Assembly: GCF_036227265.1 (NCBI RefSeq)
Contig: NZ_CP109446.1
Location: 2,121,501 to 2,185,500 of the forward strand
Length of the DNA: 64,000 nucleotides
Direction of reading: 5' to 3'
DNA from: Streptomyces sp. NBC_01476
GTDB taxonomy: Bacteria; Actinomycetota; Actinomycetes; Streptomycetales; Streptomycetaceae
Shown here: one piece after another, positions 1 to 8,728 of the stretch
Numbering within the stretch: position 1 is the first letter of the stretch
Layout: the number at the start of each line of letters is the position of its first letter
Program-made: the position numbers and the translations under genes
Notes under the pieces: model-generated
Seen by the model: the letters and a program-made list of their open reading frames with translations, nothing else
Told to the model about the DNA's origin: nothing
Databases searched by the model: none

Positions 1-1
1 C

Positions 2-472
2 AAGGCCGACTACAAGAACCTCGGCATGGCCCCGATCCCCGGGGGTCAGACCGCGCTCTTCGGCGGCAACGACTACATGTTCAAGAAGGGGTCCTCGCCG
101 GACCAGATCAAGGCCGGTATCGCCTGGGTCAACTTCAAGTTCCTGACCGTCGGCAAGGGCCAGTTCAACTACGCCCGCAACAAGACGGACAACCTGCCCG
201 TGGGTCTGCCGGAGCCGTTCTTCTTCACCGGCGCCTCGAAGGACAAGGACAACGCCAACAAGGCGGCCAGCGCCACCATCCCGGTCGACAACTTCAAGAC
301 CTACGTCGACGCGCAGGTGCCGGTGCTCCCCGAACCGCCGAACGCGCAGAAGATCTACACCGTGCTCGACACCGTGATGTCCGGCGTGCTGACCAACAAG
401 AGCGCCAACATCGACAAGCTGCTCTCGACCGCTGAGACGCAGGTCAACTCGCTGCTCGCCGCCAGCCAGTAA
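2..472 (+). CDS. Sugar ABC transporter substrate-binding protein, C-terminal part (5' truncated by window)
   Basis: The reading frame is open from base 2 and ends at a TAA at 470-472, so only about 156 C-terminal residues are present. The sequence is that of a mature extracellular solute-binding domain and ends in the helical tail usual for this family (LLSTAETQVNSLLAASQ). Two permeases and a GH13 glucosidase follow on the same strand, so this is the lipoprotein that would capture an alpha-glucoside or maltodextrin and hand it to the permeases. The family and role follow from context and fold; the exact sugar cannot be read from this fragment. Confidence 0.85.
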   Translation, partial: KADYKNLGMAPIPGGQTALFGGNDYMFKKGSSPDQIKAGIAWVNFKFLTVGKGQFNYARNKTDNLPVGLPEPFFFTGASKDKDNANKAASATIPVDNFKTYVDAQVPVLPEPPNAQKIYTVLDTVMSGVLTNKSANIDKLLSTAETQVNSLLAASQ

Positions 473-480
473 CAGCGCAG

Positions 481-519
481 CCCGAGCGGGGGCCGGTCGG
501 CGACCGGTCCCCGCTCGGG
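481..519 (+). terminator. Stem-loop between binding-protein and permease genes
   Basis: Two 18-base arms (481-498 and 502-519) are complementary with one mismatch around a 3-base loop. There is no T-run. It lies 8 bases after the binding-protein stop. In sugar ABC operons such a hairpin usually limits read-through or protects the upstream mRNA, so that binding protein is made in excess over the permeases; that role is inferred here. Confidence 0.75.
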
Positions 520-597
520 CGGCGTCGGGCGAGGGCCCGTCCTGCGGTTCAGGGCCTGGAGCCCTGCCAGGCATCCGAATTGAGTCGAGGAGTACCC

Positions 598-1557
598 ATG
601 GCGGCGACGACCGTCCCCGAGAAACTGACCAAGCGCCACGCCGGGCGTCCCTCCGGTCCTGCCGGCGGAGCGGCCCGCGACGGCTTGAGCCGCAAAATCC
701 GGCAGAATCTGCAGGCCCATGGGTTCCTCATCGGCGCGGTCCTCTGCTTCCTGATGTTCTCGTGGTATCCGATGGTCCGCGAATTCATCATGAGCTTCCA
801 GGAGACGAAGCGCGGCGAGACCCACTGGGTCGGCTGGAAGAACCTGGACCGCGTCTACCACGACCCGTACTTCTGGACCGCCTGGAAGAACACCGCGGAG
901 TTCACCGGCATGGCGCTGGTGATCGGCTTCGCGGTGCCGTTCGTGGTAGCGATCGTGCTCAATGAACTGAAGCACGCGCAGGCTTATCTGCGCATTCTGG
1001 TGTACTTGCCGGTGATGCTCCCGCCGGTGGCCGGCGTGCTGCTCTTCAAGTACTTCTACAACCCTGACTACGGGCTCTTCGACCACGTTCTCAAGGTCCT
1101 GCACCTGCCGACGTCGCAATTCCTCAACTCGTCGAGCACCGCGATGATCTCGGTGGTCGTCGCGGCCACCTGGCTGAACATGGGCGGCGCGACCCTGGTC
1201 TACCTGGCCGCGCTGCAGAACATCCCCGGCGAGCTGTACGAGGCCGCCGACCTGGACGGCGCCGGCCTGCTCAGCAAGATCTGGCACGTCACCATCCCGC
1301 AGACCAGGATGGTGCTCTCGCTGATGCTGCTGCTCCAGATCGTGGCGACCATGCAGGAATTCACCAATGTCTTCCTGCTGACCGGCGGCAACGGTCCGGA
1401 GAACTCCACCATGACCGTGGTGTACATGATCTACCAGTACGGATTCCGCTACAACAACCTCGGCAGCGCGGCGGCGCTGGGACTCTTCCTGATGGTGCTC
1501 CTGGCCATTCTCTCGGCTGTGTACACACGGCTGAGCCGGAACAGCGACAGCGAATAG
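598..1557 (+). CDS. Sugar ABC transporter permease (MalF/UgpA type)
   Basis: A 319-residue inner-membrane permease of the binding-protein-dependent transport family. About six hydrophobic segments are visible. The EAA signature that docks the ATPase is present (YEAADLDGAGLLSKIWHVTI). The ATG at 598 was chosen because GAGGAG lies at 586-591; an in-frame TTG at 580 would include that ribosome site in the coding sequence. It pairs with the next gene to form the membrane channel. No ATPase gene is nearby, which fits the streptomycete habit of sharing one multi-sugar ATPase (MsiK); that sharing is inferred. Confidence 0.92.
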   Translation: MAATTVPEKLTKRHAGRPSGPAGGAARDGLSRKIRQNLQAHGFLIGAVLCFLMFSWYPMVREFIMSFQETKRGETHWVGWKNLDRVYHDPYFWTAWKNTAEFTGMALVIGFAVPFVVAIVLNELKHAQAYLRILVYLPVMLPPVAGVLLFKYFYNPDYGLFDHVLKVLHLPTSQFLNSSSTAMISVVVAATWLNMGGATLVYLAALQNIPGELYEAADLDGAGLLSKIWHVTIPQTRMVLSLMLLLQIVATMQEFTNVFLLTGGNGPENSTMTVVYMIYQYGFRYNNLGSAAALGLFLMVLLAILSAVYTRLSRNSDSE

Positions 1558-1572
1558 GCAGGGAAAAGGACC

Positions 1573-2466
1573 ATGGCAGCGTCATTCACCCCGCAGAACC
1601 GGACCCTGATCTCCCCGGCCTCGCTCACCCGCCGGAAAGGGAAAATAGCCTACTGGACCGTGCTCAGTGTGGTCCTGGTGGTCTTCACCCTGGTCTTCCT
1701 CGGCCCGCTCTACTGGATGGTCACCGGCGGTTTCAAGTCGGCGCAGGAAGTGGTCGCCGACCCGCCGACCCTCTTCCCGAAGCACCCCGAACCGGGCACC
1801 TACCACACCGCGTGGACGGAGTTGAAGCTCGCCCGGCTGCTCTTCAACACCCTGTACTACGCGTTCGGCGCGCTCGCCCTCCAACTGGTCTTCGACGTGG
1901 CGGCGGCGTACGCCATCTCCAAACTCCGGCCGGTGCTGGGCAATCTGATCCTCGGCGGCATGCTCGCCACGCTGATGATCCCGGCCACCGTGCTGATCGT
2001 GCCGCAGTACATGACCGTGCTCGACCTGCCGGTGCTGCACTTCAACCTGGTGGGCACCCCGTGGGCGATCTGGCTGCCGACGGTGGCCAACGGCTTCAAC
2101 ATCTTCCTGCTCAAACGGTTCTTCGACTCGATCCCGCAGGATCTGATGCACGCCGCCGCCATCGACGGCGCGGGGCCGCTGCGCACCCTGTGGTCGATCG
2201 TGCTGCCGATGTCGCGGCCGATCCTCGGCGTGGTGTCGATCTTCGCCGTGGTGAACGTCTGGAAGGACTTCCTCTGGCCGATGCTGGTGGAGCCCGACCC
2301 GAAGAACCAGCCGATCAACATCGGCATCAACTCCCTGTCGCAAGGCGTCCCGCAGAACGTGCTGATCGCGGCGCTCGCCATCTCCGCGGTCCCCACGCTG
2401 CTGATCTTCCTGCTCTTCCAGCGCAACATCATGTCCGGCCTGACCGCCGGCAGCCTCAAGGGCTGA
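1573..2466 (+). CDS. Sugar ABC transporter permease (MalG type)
   Basis: A 297-residue carbohydrate permease with an N-terminal hydrophobic segment near residues 27-47 and five later ones. The EAA-like loop reads HAAAIDGAGPLRTLWSIVLP. The start follows AAAAGGA and lies 15 bases after the preceding permease stop, so the two genes are co-transcribed. It forms the second half of the channel for the sugar that the binding protein captures. Substrate class (alpha-glucosides or maltodextrins) is inferred from the glucosidase next door. Confidence 0.92.
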   Translation: MAASFTPQNRTLISPASLTRRKGKIAYWTVLSVVLVVFTLVFLGPLYWMVTGGFKSAQEVVADPPTLFPKHPEPGTYHTAWTELKLARLLFNTLYYAFGALALQLVFDVAAAYAISKLRPVLGNLILGGMLATLMIPATVLIVPQYMTVLDLPVLHFNLVGTPWAIWLPTVANGFNIFLLKRFFDSIPQDLMHAAAIDGAGPLRTLWSIVLPMSRPILGVVSIFAVVNVWKDFLWPMLVEPDPKNQPINIGINSLSQGVPQNVLIAALAISAVPTLLIFLLFQRNIMSGLTAGSLKG

Positions 2467-2612
2467 CCGGCGGCGCCGGGCAGCCTCCCCCGCCTGACGA
2501 ACGCACCACCCATCAGCACTCCGCCGCCGGCCCTCATGGCCCGTGTCCTCACCGACCCCGTCATGCAGGAGGGGCCGGCGGCGGGGTCCCACCTGCCCGA
2601 AAGGACGTTGAC

Positions 2613-4262
2613 GTGGCAGACACCCCTCAGCCCGAGGCCGACGAGAACTGGTGGCGCGGCGCGGTCATCTACCAGGTCTACCCGCGGAGCTTCGCCGACA
2701 GCAACGGCGACGGGACCGGTGATCTCGCCGGAGTACGGTCCCGGCTGCCGTACCTGGCCGAGCTGGGCGTCAACGCCCTGTGGTTCAACCCCTGGTACCC
2801 CTCGCCGATGGCCGACGGCGGCTACGACGTCGCCGACTACCGGGACGTCGAGCCGGTCTTCGGCACCCTCGCCGAGGCCGAGAAGCTGATCTCAGAAGCT
2901 GTGGCGCTGGGCATCAGAACCATCATCGACATCGTGCCGAACCACATCTCCGCCGCGCATCCGTGGTTCCGCGAGGCGCTGGCGGCCGGCCCCGGCAGCC
3001 CGGCCAGGGAACGGTTCTGGTTCCGCCCCGGCCGCGGTGCGAACGGCGAACTGCCGCCCAACAACTGGCCCTCGCAGTTCGGCGGGCCGGCCTGGACCCG
3101 CACCACGAACCCGGACGGCACGCCCGGTGACTGGTTCCTCAACCTCTTCGACTCCGAGCAGCCGGACCTCAACTGGAACCACCCGGAGGTCCGCGCCGAG
3201 CACGAGGACATCCTGCGGTTCTGGTTCGACCGCGGCGCGGGCGGCGTACGGATCGACTCGGCGGCCATGGTCACCAAGGACCCGCTGCTGCCCGACCTGC
3301 CCACCGACCCCGGCGCCCCGGCCACCCCGCACCCGTACATCGACCGGGACGACCTGCACGAGATCTACCGGGGGTGGCGGCGGATCGCCGACTCCTACGA
3401 CAAGACGCGGATCCTGGTGGGCGAGGTGTGGCTGCCGGACAGCGAGCGGTTCGCCCGCTACCTGCGGCCGGACGAGATGCACACGGCGTTCAACTTCGAC
3501 TTCCTGTCCTGCCCGTGGGAGCCGGCCCGGCTGCGGGCCTCCATCGACACGACGCTGGCCGCGCACGAGCCGGTGAGCGCGCCGGCCACGTGGGTGCTCT
3601 GCAACCACGACGTGACGCGTACGGTGACGCGTTACGGGCGGGCCGACACCGGGTTCGACTTCGCCACGAAGGCGTTCGGCATCCCGACGGATCTGGAGCT
3701 CGGCACCCGCCGGGCGCGGGCGGCGGCGCTGCTGACGCTGGCGCTGCCCGGCTCGGTCTACCTCTACCAGGGCGAGGAGCTGGGGCTGCCGGAGGCGGAG
3801 GACATCCCCCGGGACAAGCTCCAGGACCCGATGTACCTGCGCTCCGGCGGCACCAACCCCGGCCGTGACGGGTGCCGGGTGCCGATGCCGTGGGCGGGGA
3901 CCAGCCAGCCGTTCGGTTTCAGCCCGGAGGGGTCGGCCGAGCCGTGGCTGCCGCAGCCGGCGGACTGGGCGGCCCGTACGGCCGAGGTGCAGTCCGCCGA
4001 CCCGGCGTCGATGCTGTCGCTGTACCGGGCGGCGGTACGGCTCAGGGCGGCAGAGCCGGGGCTGGGGGACGGGCCGCTGCGCTGGCTTCCGACGGTGCCG
4101 GAGGTGCTGGCGTTCCGGCGCGGTGAGCGGTTCGTCTGTCTGGTGAACCTTTCTGCGGTGCCGGCGGAGCTGCCGCGGCACGAGGAGATTCTCCTCACGA
4201 GTGGGCCTCTTTCCGACGACGGGCGCGTGCCGGCGGACACGGCGGTCTGGCTCCACGTCTAG
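2613..4262 (+). CDS. aglA: GH13 alpha-glucosidase / oligo-1,6-glucosidase-like
   Basis: A 549-residue cytoplasmic glycoside hydrolase of family 13. The start GTG at 2613 follows a GAAAGGA site. The (beta/alpha)8 signatures are in order: YQVYPRSFADSNGDGTGDL near residue 20, DIVPNH near 105, GVRIDSA with the nucleophile Asp near 215, GEVW with the acid Glu near 271, and CNHDVTR with the third carboxylate near 333. Following the transporter genes, it would split imported maltose, maltodextrin or isomaltose-type sugars to glucose. The order binding protein, two permeases, glucosidase matches the streptomycete malEFG-aglA arrangement, so the symbol is by synteny and family rather than tested specificity. 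Confidence 0.88.
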   Translation: MADTPQPEADENWWRGAVIYQVYPRSFADSNGDGTGDLAGVRSRLPYLAELGVNALWFNPWYPSPMADGGYDVADYRDVEPVFGTLAEAEKLISEAVALGIRTIIDIVPNHISAAHPWFREALAAGPGSPARERFWFRPGRGANGELPPNNWPSQFGGPAWTRTTNPDGTPGDWFLNLFDSEQPDLNWNHPEVRAEHEDILRFWFDRGAGGVRIDSAAMVTKDPLLPDLPTDPGAPATPHPYIDRDDLHEIYRGWRRIADSYDKTRILVGEVWLPDSERFARYLRPDEMHTAFNFDFLSCPWEPARLRASIDTTLAAHEPVSAPATWVLCNHDVTRTVTRYGRADTGFDFATKAFGIPTDLELGTRRARAAALLTLALPGSVYLYQGEELGLPEAEDIPRDKLQDPMYLRSGGTNPGRDGCRVPMPWAGTSQPFGFSPEGSAEPWLPQPADWAARTAEVQSADPASMLSLYRAAVRLRAAEPGLGDGPLRWLPTVPEVLAFRRGERFVCLVNLSAVPAELPRHEEILLTSGPLSDDGRVPADTAVWLHV

Positions 4263-4280
4263 GGGTCACCAGCTCCCGGG

Positions 4281-4415
4281 GTGCCCTCCGCGGTAACGGC
4301 GCCCTACCGCGGCGCGGCGCACGTAGGGTGCCCTCCCGGGCTACGGCGCCCTACCGCGGCGCGGCCTACGTGGGATGCCCTCCCGGGTTACGGCGCCCTA
4401 CCAGGCGGGTGCCCT
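4281..4415. repeat. 47-bp tandem repeat, about 2.9 copies
   Basis: Units begin at 4281, 4328 and 4375 with GTGCCCTCC or ATGCCCTCC, and each contains CTACGGCGCCCTACC or a close variant. Exact 47-bp spacing shows recent tandem duplication. It lies downstream of the glucosidase stop, and no convincing open frame with ribosome site runs through it. Confidence 0.8.
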
Positions 4416-4431
4416 TGCGGGCGGCGGTTGC

Positions 4432-4596
4432 TTTTCAGGGGCGCTGGGGGTACCCCCGGACGAAGTCTGGGGGAGGAACTGCGCGAGCAACCGGCCACCG
4501 GCCGGTGGTCCGGAAACGACAGCAACAGCCCCTTTCGGCCGGTGACGGAGTGCGGCCCCGTCGTGGCCGTTCGCGCAGTTCCCCGCGCCCCTGAAA
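4432..4596. repeat. Large interrupted palindromic repeat (REP-like, streptomycete type)
   Basis: The left part carries TTTTCAGGGGCGC (4432-4444) and GGAACTGCGCGAG (from about 4475). The right part carries GTTCGCGCAGTTCC and CGCGCCCCTGAAAA (4569-4596), which is the reverse complement. About 30 bases (4445-4474) interrupt the left arm and themselves contain the small palindrome GGGGGTACCCCC plus a further GGGGGAG. This composition is typical of dispersed intergenic repeats in streptomycetes. No gene is seen in it. Confidence 0.75.
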
Positions 4597-4610
4597 AACG
4601 AGGTGCCGCC

Positions 4611-4825
4611 CGCCGCAAAGGCACCCCGCCGGAGGCGGTGAGGCGCCGCAGGGCGGAAGGAGGGCCGGGGAAACGGTATGGTGCCGCTCGCCGCAAAGGC
4701 ACGCCGCCGGAGGCGGTGAGGCGCCGCAGGGCGGGAAGGCAGCCCGCCGGGGACGGTAGGGCGCCGCAGGGCGGGAAGGCACCCCGCCGGGGACGGTAGG
4801 GCGCCGCCAGGCGCAAGGGCAGCCC
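4611..4825. repeat. Nested 78-bp and about 42-bp tandem repeats
   Basis: CGCCGCAAAGGCAC recurs at 4611 and 4689, a period of 78. The segment then passes into shorter units of about 42 bp, each containing GCGCCGCAGGGCGGGAAGGC and CCCGCCGGGGACGGTAGG. Together with the two repeats to its left it fills almost the whole 616-base gap between the glucosidase and nadE. Nothing here looks like a gene. Confidence 0.75.
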
Positions 4826-4866
4826 GAGGGGCTCAGGGGCAGCCGATATCGCGTCGGGGTGACGAT

Positions 4867-4879
4867 TACACTGGACGCG
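4867..4879 (+). promoter_or_regulatory. Probable leaderless promoter of nadE
   Basis: TACACT at 4867-4872 fits a sigma-70-type -10 hexamer and sits six bases before the GTG start at 4879. There is no Shine-Dalgarno sequence, so the mRNA would begin at or next to the start codon. No good -35 hexamer is visible in the repeat-rich DNA upstream. Confidence 0.55.
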
Positions 4880-6639
4880 TGCCTCAACTACGACTCGCCC
4901 TGAATCAGATCGACTCCACGGTCGGCGGCATCGCCGAAAACGCCGAGTCGGTCCTGCGCTGGTCCCGGCACGCCGCCGGGCAGGGAGCCCACCTGGTGGC
5001 CTTCCCCGAGATGATGCTCACCGGCTACCCCGTGGAAGACCTCGCGCTGCGCTCCTCCTTCGTGGAGGCCAGCCGCGCCGCGCTCGCCGACCTCGCCCGC
5101 CGGCTCGCCGACGAGGGCCTGGGTGAGCTGCCCGTGGTCGTCGGCTACCTCGGCCGCAGCGAGGACGCCCAGCCCAAGTACGGCCAGCCGGCCGGCGCCC
5201 CGCAGAACTGCGCCGCCGTGCTGCACCGCGGCGAGGTCGCCCTGCGCTTCGCCAAGCACCACCTGCCGAACTACGGCGTCTTCGACGAGTTCCGCTACTT
5301 CGTGCCCGGCGACACCATGCCGGTGATCCGGGTGCACGGCGTCGACGTGGCGCTGGCCATCTGCGAGGACCTGTGGCAGGACGGCGGCCGGGTGCCCGCC
5401 GCCAGGTCGGCCGGCGCCGGGCTGCTGCTGTCGATCAACGCCTCCCCGTACGAGCGGGACAAGGACGACACCCGCCTCGACCTGTGCCGCAAGCGCGCCC
5501 GGGAGGCCGGCTGCACGCTGGCGTACCTGGCCAGCGTCGGCGGCCAGGACGAGCTGGTCTTCGACGGCGACACCATCGTGGTCTCCGCGGCCGGCGACGT
5601 CATCGCCCGGGCCGGGCAGTTCGCCGAGGAGGTCGTCCTGCTGGACCTGGAGCTGCCGGCCGCGGCGGCCGAGGTGCCGTCCGGGCGGGTGGACGACGGC
5701 CTGGAGATCCGGCACGTCACCCTCTCCACCGAGCCGGTGGCGCCCTATCCCCCGCAGTTCACCGGCCGTGAGGCCGACCGGCTCGCCGACGACGCCGAGA
5801 TCTACGGCGCGCTGGTCACCGGCCTGCGCGCGTACGTCCGGAAGAACGGTTTCCGCTCGGTGCTGATCGGCCTGTCCGGCGGTATCGACTCGGCGCTGGT
5901 CGCCGCCATCGCCTGTGACGCGATCGGCGCGGAGAACGTGTACGGGGTGTCGATGCCCTCGGCGTACTCCTCGGACCACTCCCGGGGGGACGCCGCCGAG
6001 CTGGCCCGCCGTACCGGGCTGAACTTCCGTACCGTCTCGATCGCCCCGATGTTCGACGCGTACATGGGGTCGCTCAAGCTGACCGGCCTGGCCGAGGAGA
6101 ACCTGCAGTCGCGGCTGCGCGGGGTGACCTTGATGGGCATCTCCAACCAGGAGGGCCAGATCGTGCTCGCGCCGGGCAACAAGAGCGAGCTGGCGGTGGG
6201 CTACTCGACGCTCTACGGCGACTCGGTGGGCGCGTACGGCCCGATCAAGGACGTCTACAAGACGACCGTCTTCCGGCTGGCCCGCTGGCGCAACGCCGAC
6301 GCCGAGGCGAAGGGCGAGACCCCGCCGATCCCGGAGAACTCCATCGTCAAGCCGCCGAGCGCGGAGCTGCGGCCGGGGCAGGTGGACACCGACTCGCTGC
6401 CGGACTACGACGTGCTGGACCGGGTGCTGGAGCTGTACGTGGACCGCGACCAGGGCCGCGAGGCCATCATCGCGGCCGGCTTCGACCCGGAACTGGTCAC
6501 CCGGGTGCTGAAGTTGACCGACACCGCGGAGTACAAGCGGCGGCAGTACCCGCCGGGCACCAAGATCTCGCCGAAGGGCTTCGGCAAGGACCGCCGGCTG
6601 CCGATCACCAACCGGTGGCGCGAGGGCGAGGATTCGTAA
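4879..6639 (+). CDS. nadE: Glutamine-dependent NAD+ synthetase
   Basis: A 586-residue two-domain enzyme that makes NAD+ from nicotinate adenine dinucleotide, ATP and glutamine. The N-terminal nitrilase-type amidase shows AFPEMMLTGYP (Glu44), RFAKHHLPNYGVFDEFRYF (Lys126) and AICEDLWQDGG (Cys162), matching the Glu-Lys-Cys triad. The synthetase domain begins near residue 310 with the ATP-binding GLSGGIDSA near residue 331, and ends with the SPKGFGKDRRLPITNRWR tail. It stands alone and converges on the gene that follows. The GTG start is supported by the adjacent -10-like hexamer and by full domain length. Confidence 0.96.
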   Translation: MPQLRLALNQIDSTVGGIAENAESVLRWSRHAAGQGAHLVAFPEMMLTGYPVEDLALRSSFVEASRAALADLARRLADEGLGELPVVVGYLGRSEDAQPKYGQPAGAPQNCAAVLHRGEVALRFAKHHLPNYGVFDEFRYFVPGDTMPVIRVHGVDVALAICEDLWQDGGRVPAARSAGAGLLLSINASPYERDKDDTRLDLCRKRAREAGCTLAYLASVGGQDELVFDGDTIVVSAAGDVIARAGQFAEEVVLLDLELPAAAAEVPSGRVDDGLEIRHVTLSTEPVAPYPPQFTGREADRLADDAEIYGALVTGLRAYVRKNGFRSVLIGLSGGIDSALVAAIACDAIGAENVYGVSMPSAYSSDHSRGDAAELARRTGLNFRTVSIAPMFDAYMGSLKLTGLAEENLQSRLRGVTLMGISNQEGQIVLAPGNKSELAVGYSTLYGDSVGAYGPIKDVYKTTVFRLARWRNADAEAKGETPPIPENSIVKPPSAELRPGQVDTDSLPDYDVLDRVLELYVDRDQGREAIIAAGFDPELVTRVLKLTDTAEYKRRQYPPGTKISPKGFGKDRRLPITNRWREGEDS

Positions 6640-6642
6640 GGT

Positions 6643-6671
6643 CCGTCAGGCCCGGAACGGCCGCCTGACGG
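6643..6671. terminator. Bidirectional terminator between convergent genes
   Basis: CCGTCAGG at 6643-6650 pairs perfectly with CCTGACGG at 6664-6671, with further partial pairing inside the loop. It sits just after the nadE stop and ahead of the convergent phosphoesterase stop. Confidence 0.6.
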
Positions 6672-6719
6672 TGGCCCTCCGGCGGTTCCACGGCGGTTCA
6701 CGACGATTCCACGGCGTTT

Positions 6720-7763
6720 TCAGGGCAGTTGGAGGCGGGCGGCGACCGGCAGATGGTCGCTGCCGGTCTTCGGCAGGGTCCATGACGAGCGCGGGTCGAC
6801 GCCCTTGACCATGATCTGGTCGATCCTGGCCATCGGGAAGGCGGCCGGCCAGCTGAAGCCCATGCCGTTGCCGGCCGCGCCCTGGGTGGAGCGCATCTGC
6901 GAGGTGACCGAGGCCAGCGCGCGGTCGTTCATGGTGCCGTTGAGGTCGCCGAGGAGCACCACGCTCTTCAGGTTCTCCGCCGCGATGGCCTGGCCGAGGG
7001 CGTCCGCCGCGCTGTCCCGCTGGCCGGCGGTGAAGCCGGCGTGCAGCTTCACCCGTACCGACGGCAGATGCGCGACATAGACCGCCACCTTGCCGTGCGG
7101 GGTGGCGACCGACGCCCGCATCGCCCGGGTCCAGCCCATCCGGATGTCCACCGTGTGCACCCCGCTCAGCGGGTACTTGCTCCACAGCCCGACCGTGCCC
7201 TCCACCGCGTGGTACGGGTACGCCCCCGCCAGATCCCTTGCGTAGCGCGGTTCCTGGCTCTCCGCCACCTCCTCCAGCGCCACGATGTCGGCGCCGGCCT
7301 TGATGAGGTCCTGTGCGGTGCCGTCCGGGTCGGGGTTCTCGGCGTTGACGTTGTGGGTGAGGACGGTGAGGTCGCCACCGTCCTTGGCCTTGTGGGTGAG
7401 TTGGCCGCCGAAGAGGTTGAGCCAGATCAGGCCGGGGGCGAGCAGCACGATCAGCGCGGTCGCCGAGCGGCGGACCAGCGCGACCGCCAGCAGCACCGGG
7501 ACCGCGAGCCCCAGCCAGGGCAGGAAGGTCTCCAGCAGGCTGCCGAGGTTGCCGATCCGGTTGGGCACGTCGGAGTGGAAGAAGAGCAGCACCGCCAGCA
7601 CCGCGGCGACCAGCGCGGTGATGATGCCGCGCCGCCACATCCCGGCCGGCTGCCACCAGCGTACGAAGCGGTCGGCGAACCGGGCGCGGGCCCCGGAAGC
7701 GGTCGGGTGCGGCGGGTACTCGCCGTCCTGGTTCGCGTCCGTGCTGCTCTGCGCCTGGGTCAT
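6720..7763 (-). CDS. Membrane-anchored endonuclease/exonuclease/phosphatase-fold protein
   Basis: A 347-residue protein with three hydrophobic segments in the first 125 residues (near 46-62, 86-98 and 104-118), then an EEP catalytic domain. Family motifs are visible: LTHNVNAEN, VALEEV with the metal-binding Glu, GDLNGTMNDR and the terminal SDHLPV. The catalytic domain would face outside the membrane. Members hydrolyse phosphodiesters of nucleic acids, phosphoinositides or sphingolipids; the substrate cannot be told here. Start ATG 7763 follows GAGGATC. It is transcribed away from the TetR/MFS pair, 245 bases downstream of the repressor gene. Confidence 0.85.
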   Translation of the reverse strand: MTQAQSSTDANQDGEYPPHPTASGARARFADRFVRWWQPAGMWRRGIITALVAAVLAVLLFFHSDVPNRIGNLGSLLETFLPWLGLAVPVLLAVALVRRSATALIVLLAPGLIWLNLFGGQLTHKAKDGGDLTVLTHNVNAENPDPDGTAQDLIKAGADIVALEEVAESQEPRYARDLAGAYPYHAVEGTVGLWSKYPLSGVHTVDIRMGWTRAMRASVATPHGKVAVYVAHLPSVRVKLHAGFTAGQRDSAADALGQAIAAENLKSVVLLGDLNGTMNDRALASVTSQMRSTQGAAGNGMGFSWPAAFPMARIDQIMVKGVDPRSSWTLPKTGSDHLPVAARLQLP

Positions 7764-8008
7764 GGGGATCCTCGCTGCCTTGCCGGGTGCTCTGCCGACC
7801 TTAGGGGATCGGTACAGGAAGCGACGGGCTGCGGGGGGTGGCGGGTTCCGTGGCGTGGCGGTATCCGGGCGGCTGTGACAAGACCATCACAAACCGGGGC
7901 AAGAGATGATCATCGACGGTCGCACGCCGGCCGGTTGGGCCGGTTCGGGCGGGTACGTCCACGGTGGCCGGTTCTCGCCGGTGCGGCACGTCCCACCGCG
8001 GCCGGGGT

Positions 8009-8728
8009 TCACGGCCCGCCGTTCCCCTCCTTCTCCCGGGGCCGCATCCCGTCGAGCAGTGTGTCGACGACCTGTTCCGCGAGGTCGGGCCGGAGCGGGG
8101 CGTCGGGGCGCAGGGTGGCCCGGGCGAGCACCGGCCCGACCACCATGTCGGCCAGCAGGTCGAGATCGGCGCCGAGTTCGGCCCTGATCTGCCCGGTGGA
8201 GATGCCCCATTCCAGCAGGTCGATCAGCATCCGGCGGCGGACGGACACCACGGTGTCGTGGTAGCGCCGCCAGAGTTCCGGGTTGCTCTGTGCCTGCGTC
8301 ATCATCGTGCGCATCAGCGCCGATTCACGCTTGGCGAGGCTGCGCCGCCTGATGTACTCGACCGCGGTGATCAGGTCGTGCCGCAGGTCCCCGGTGGGCT
8401 CGGTCCGCGGCGGCTCGTCCACCTGGGCGAGGACGTCCAGCAGCAGCGCGTCCTTGCTCGGCCAGCGGCGGTAGACGGTGGCCTTGCCGACCCCCGCTTC
8501 CCGGGCGATGCCCTCCATGGACAGGTCGCCGAAGCCGGCGCCCTCGGAGATCAGCCGCAGCACCGTCTCGATGACCGTGCTGCCGACCGCCGCGTTGCGC
8601 GGCCGGCCGCGCGGGGCGGCCGGCTCGGGCCCCGCGCCGCCGGGGCCGCCACCGGCGCCCGGGACCGGTGCCGGCCCCGGCGGTGGCGGCCCCGGCGGTG
8701 GCGGCCCCGGCGGTGGCGCCGGTGTCAC
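8009..8728 (-). CDS. TetR/AcrR-family repressor with proline/glycine-rich N-terminus
   Basis: A 239-residue regulator. The helix-turn-helix is [20 protein letters not shown] followed by VYRRWPSK, and the remainder is the ligand-binding helical domain. The GTG start overlaps the stop of the upstream efflux gene in the sequence GTGA (8725-8728), so translation is probably coupled. Before the DNA-binding domain lie about 40 residues rich in PPPPG and GAGG, encoded by three copies of a 15-bp unit (CCCGGCGGTGGCGGC) near 8675-8720. A later start that skips this tail is possible, but no ATG or good ribosome site supports one. It most likely represses its own operon through the palindrome at 10337-10365. 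Confidence 0.88.
   Translation of the reverse strand: MTPAPPPGPPPPGPPPPGPAPVPGAGGGPGGAGPEPAAPRGRPRNAAVGSTVIETVLRLISEGAGFGDLSMEGIAREAGVGKATVYRRWPSKDALLLDVLAQVDEPPRTEPTGDLRHDLITAVEYIRRRSLAKRESALMRTMMTQAQSNPELWRRYHDTVVSVRRRMLIDLLEWGISTGQIRAELGADLDLLADMVVGPVLARATLRPDAPLRPDLAEQVVDTLLDGMRPREKEGNGGP

Noticed and set aside
1582..2592. 336-codon minus-strand frame opposite the permease gene
   Set aside because: The composition is Arg/His/Asp/Gln-rich with no domain, and the plus-strand permease is unmistakable.
2892..4256. 454-codon open frame on the minus strand opposite the glucosidase gene
   Set aside because: It is an Arg/Pro/Val/Gln-rich shadow of a clearly real GH13 gene, with no ribosome site or motif; such frames are common in high-GC DNA.
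4611..4825. Possible CRISPR array
   Set aside because: The units are contiguous imperfect tandem repeats with no unique spacers and no cas genes nearby.
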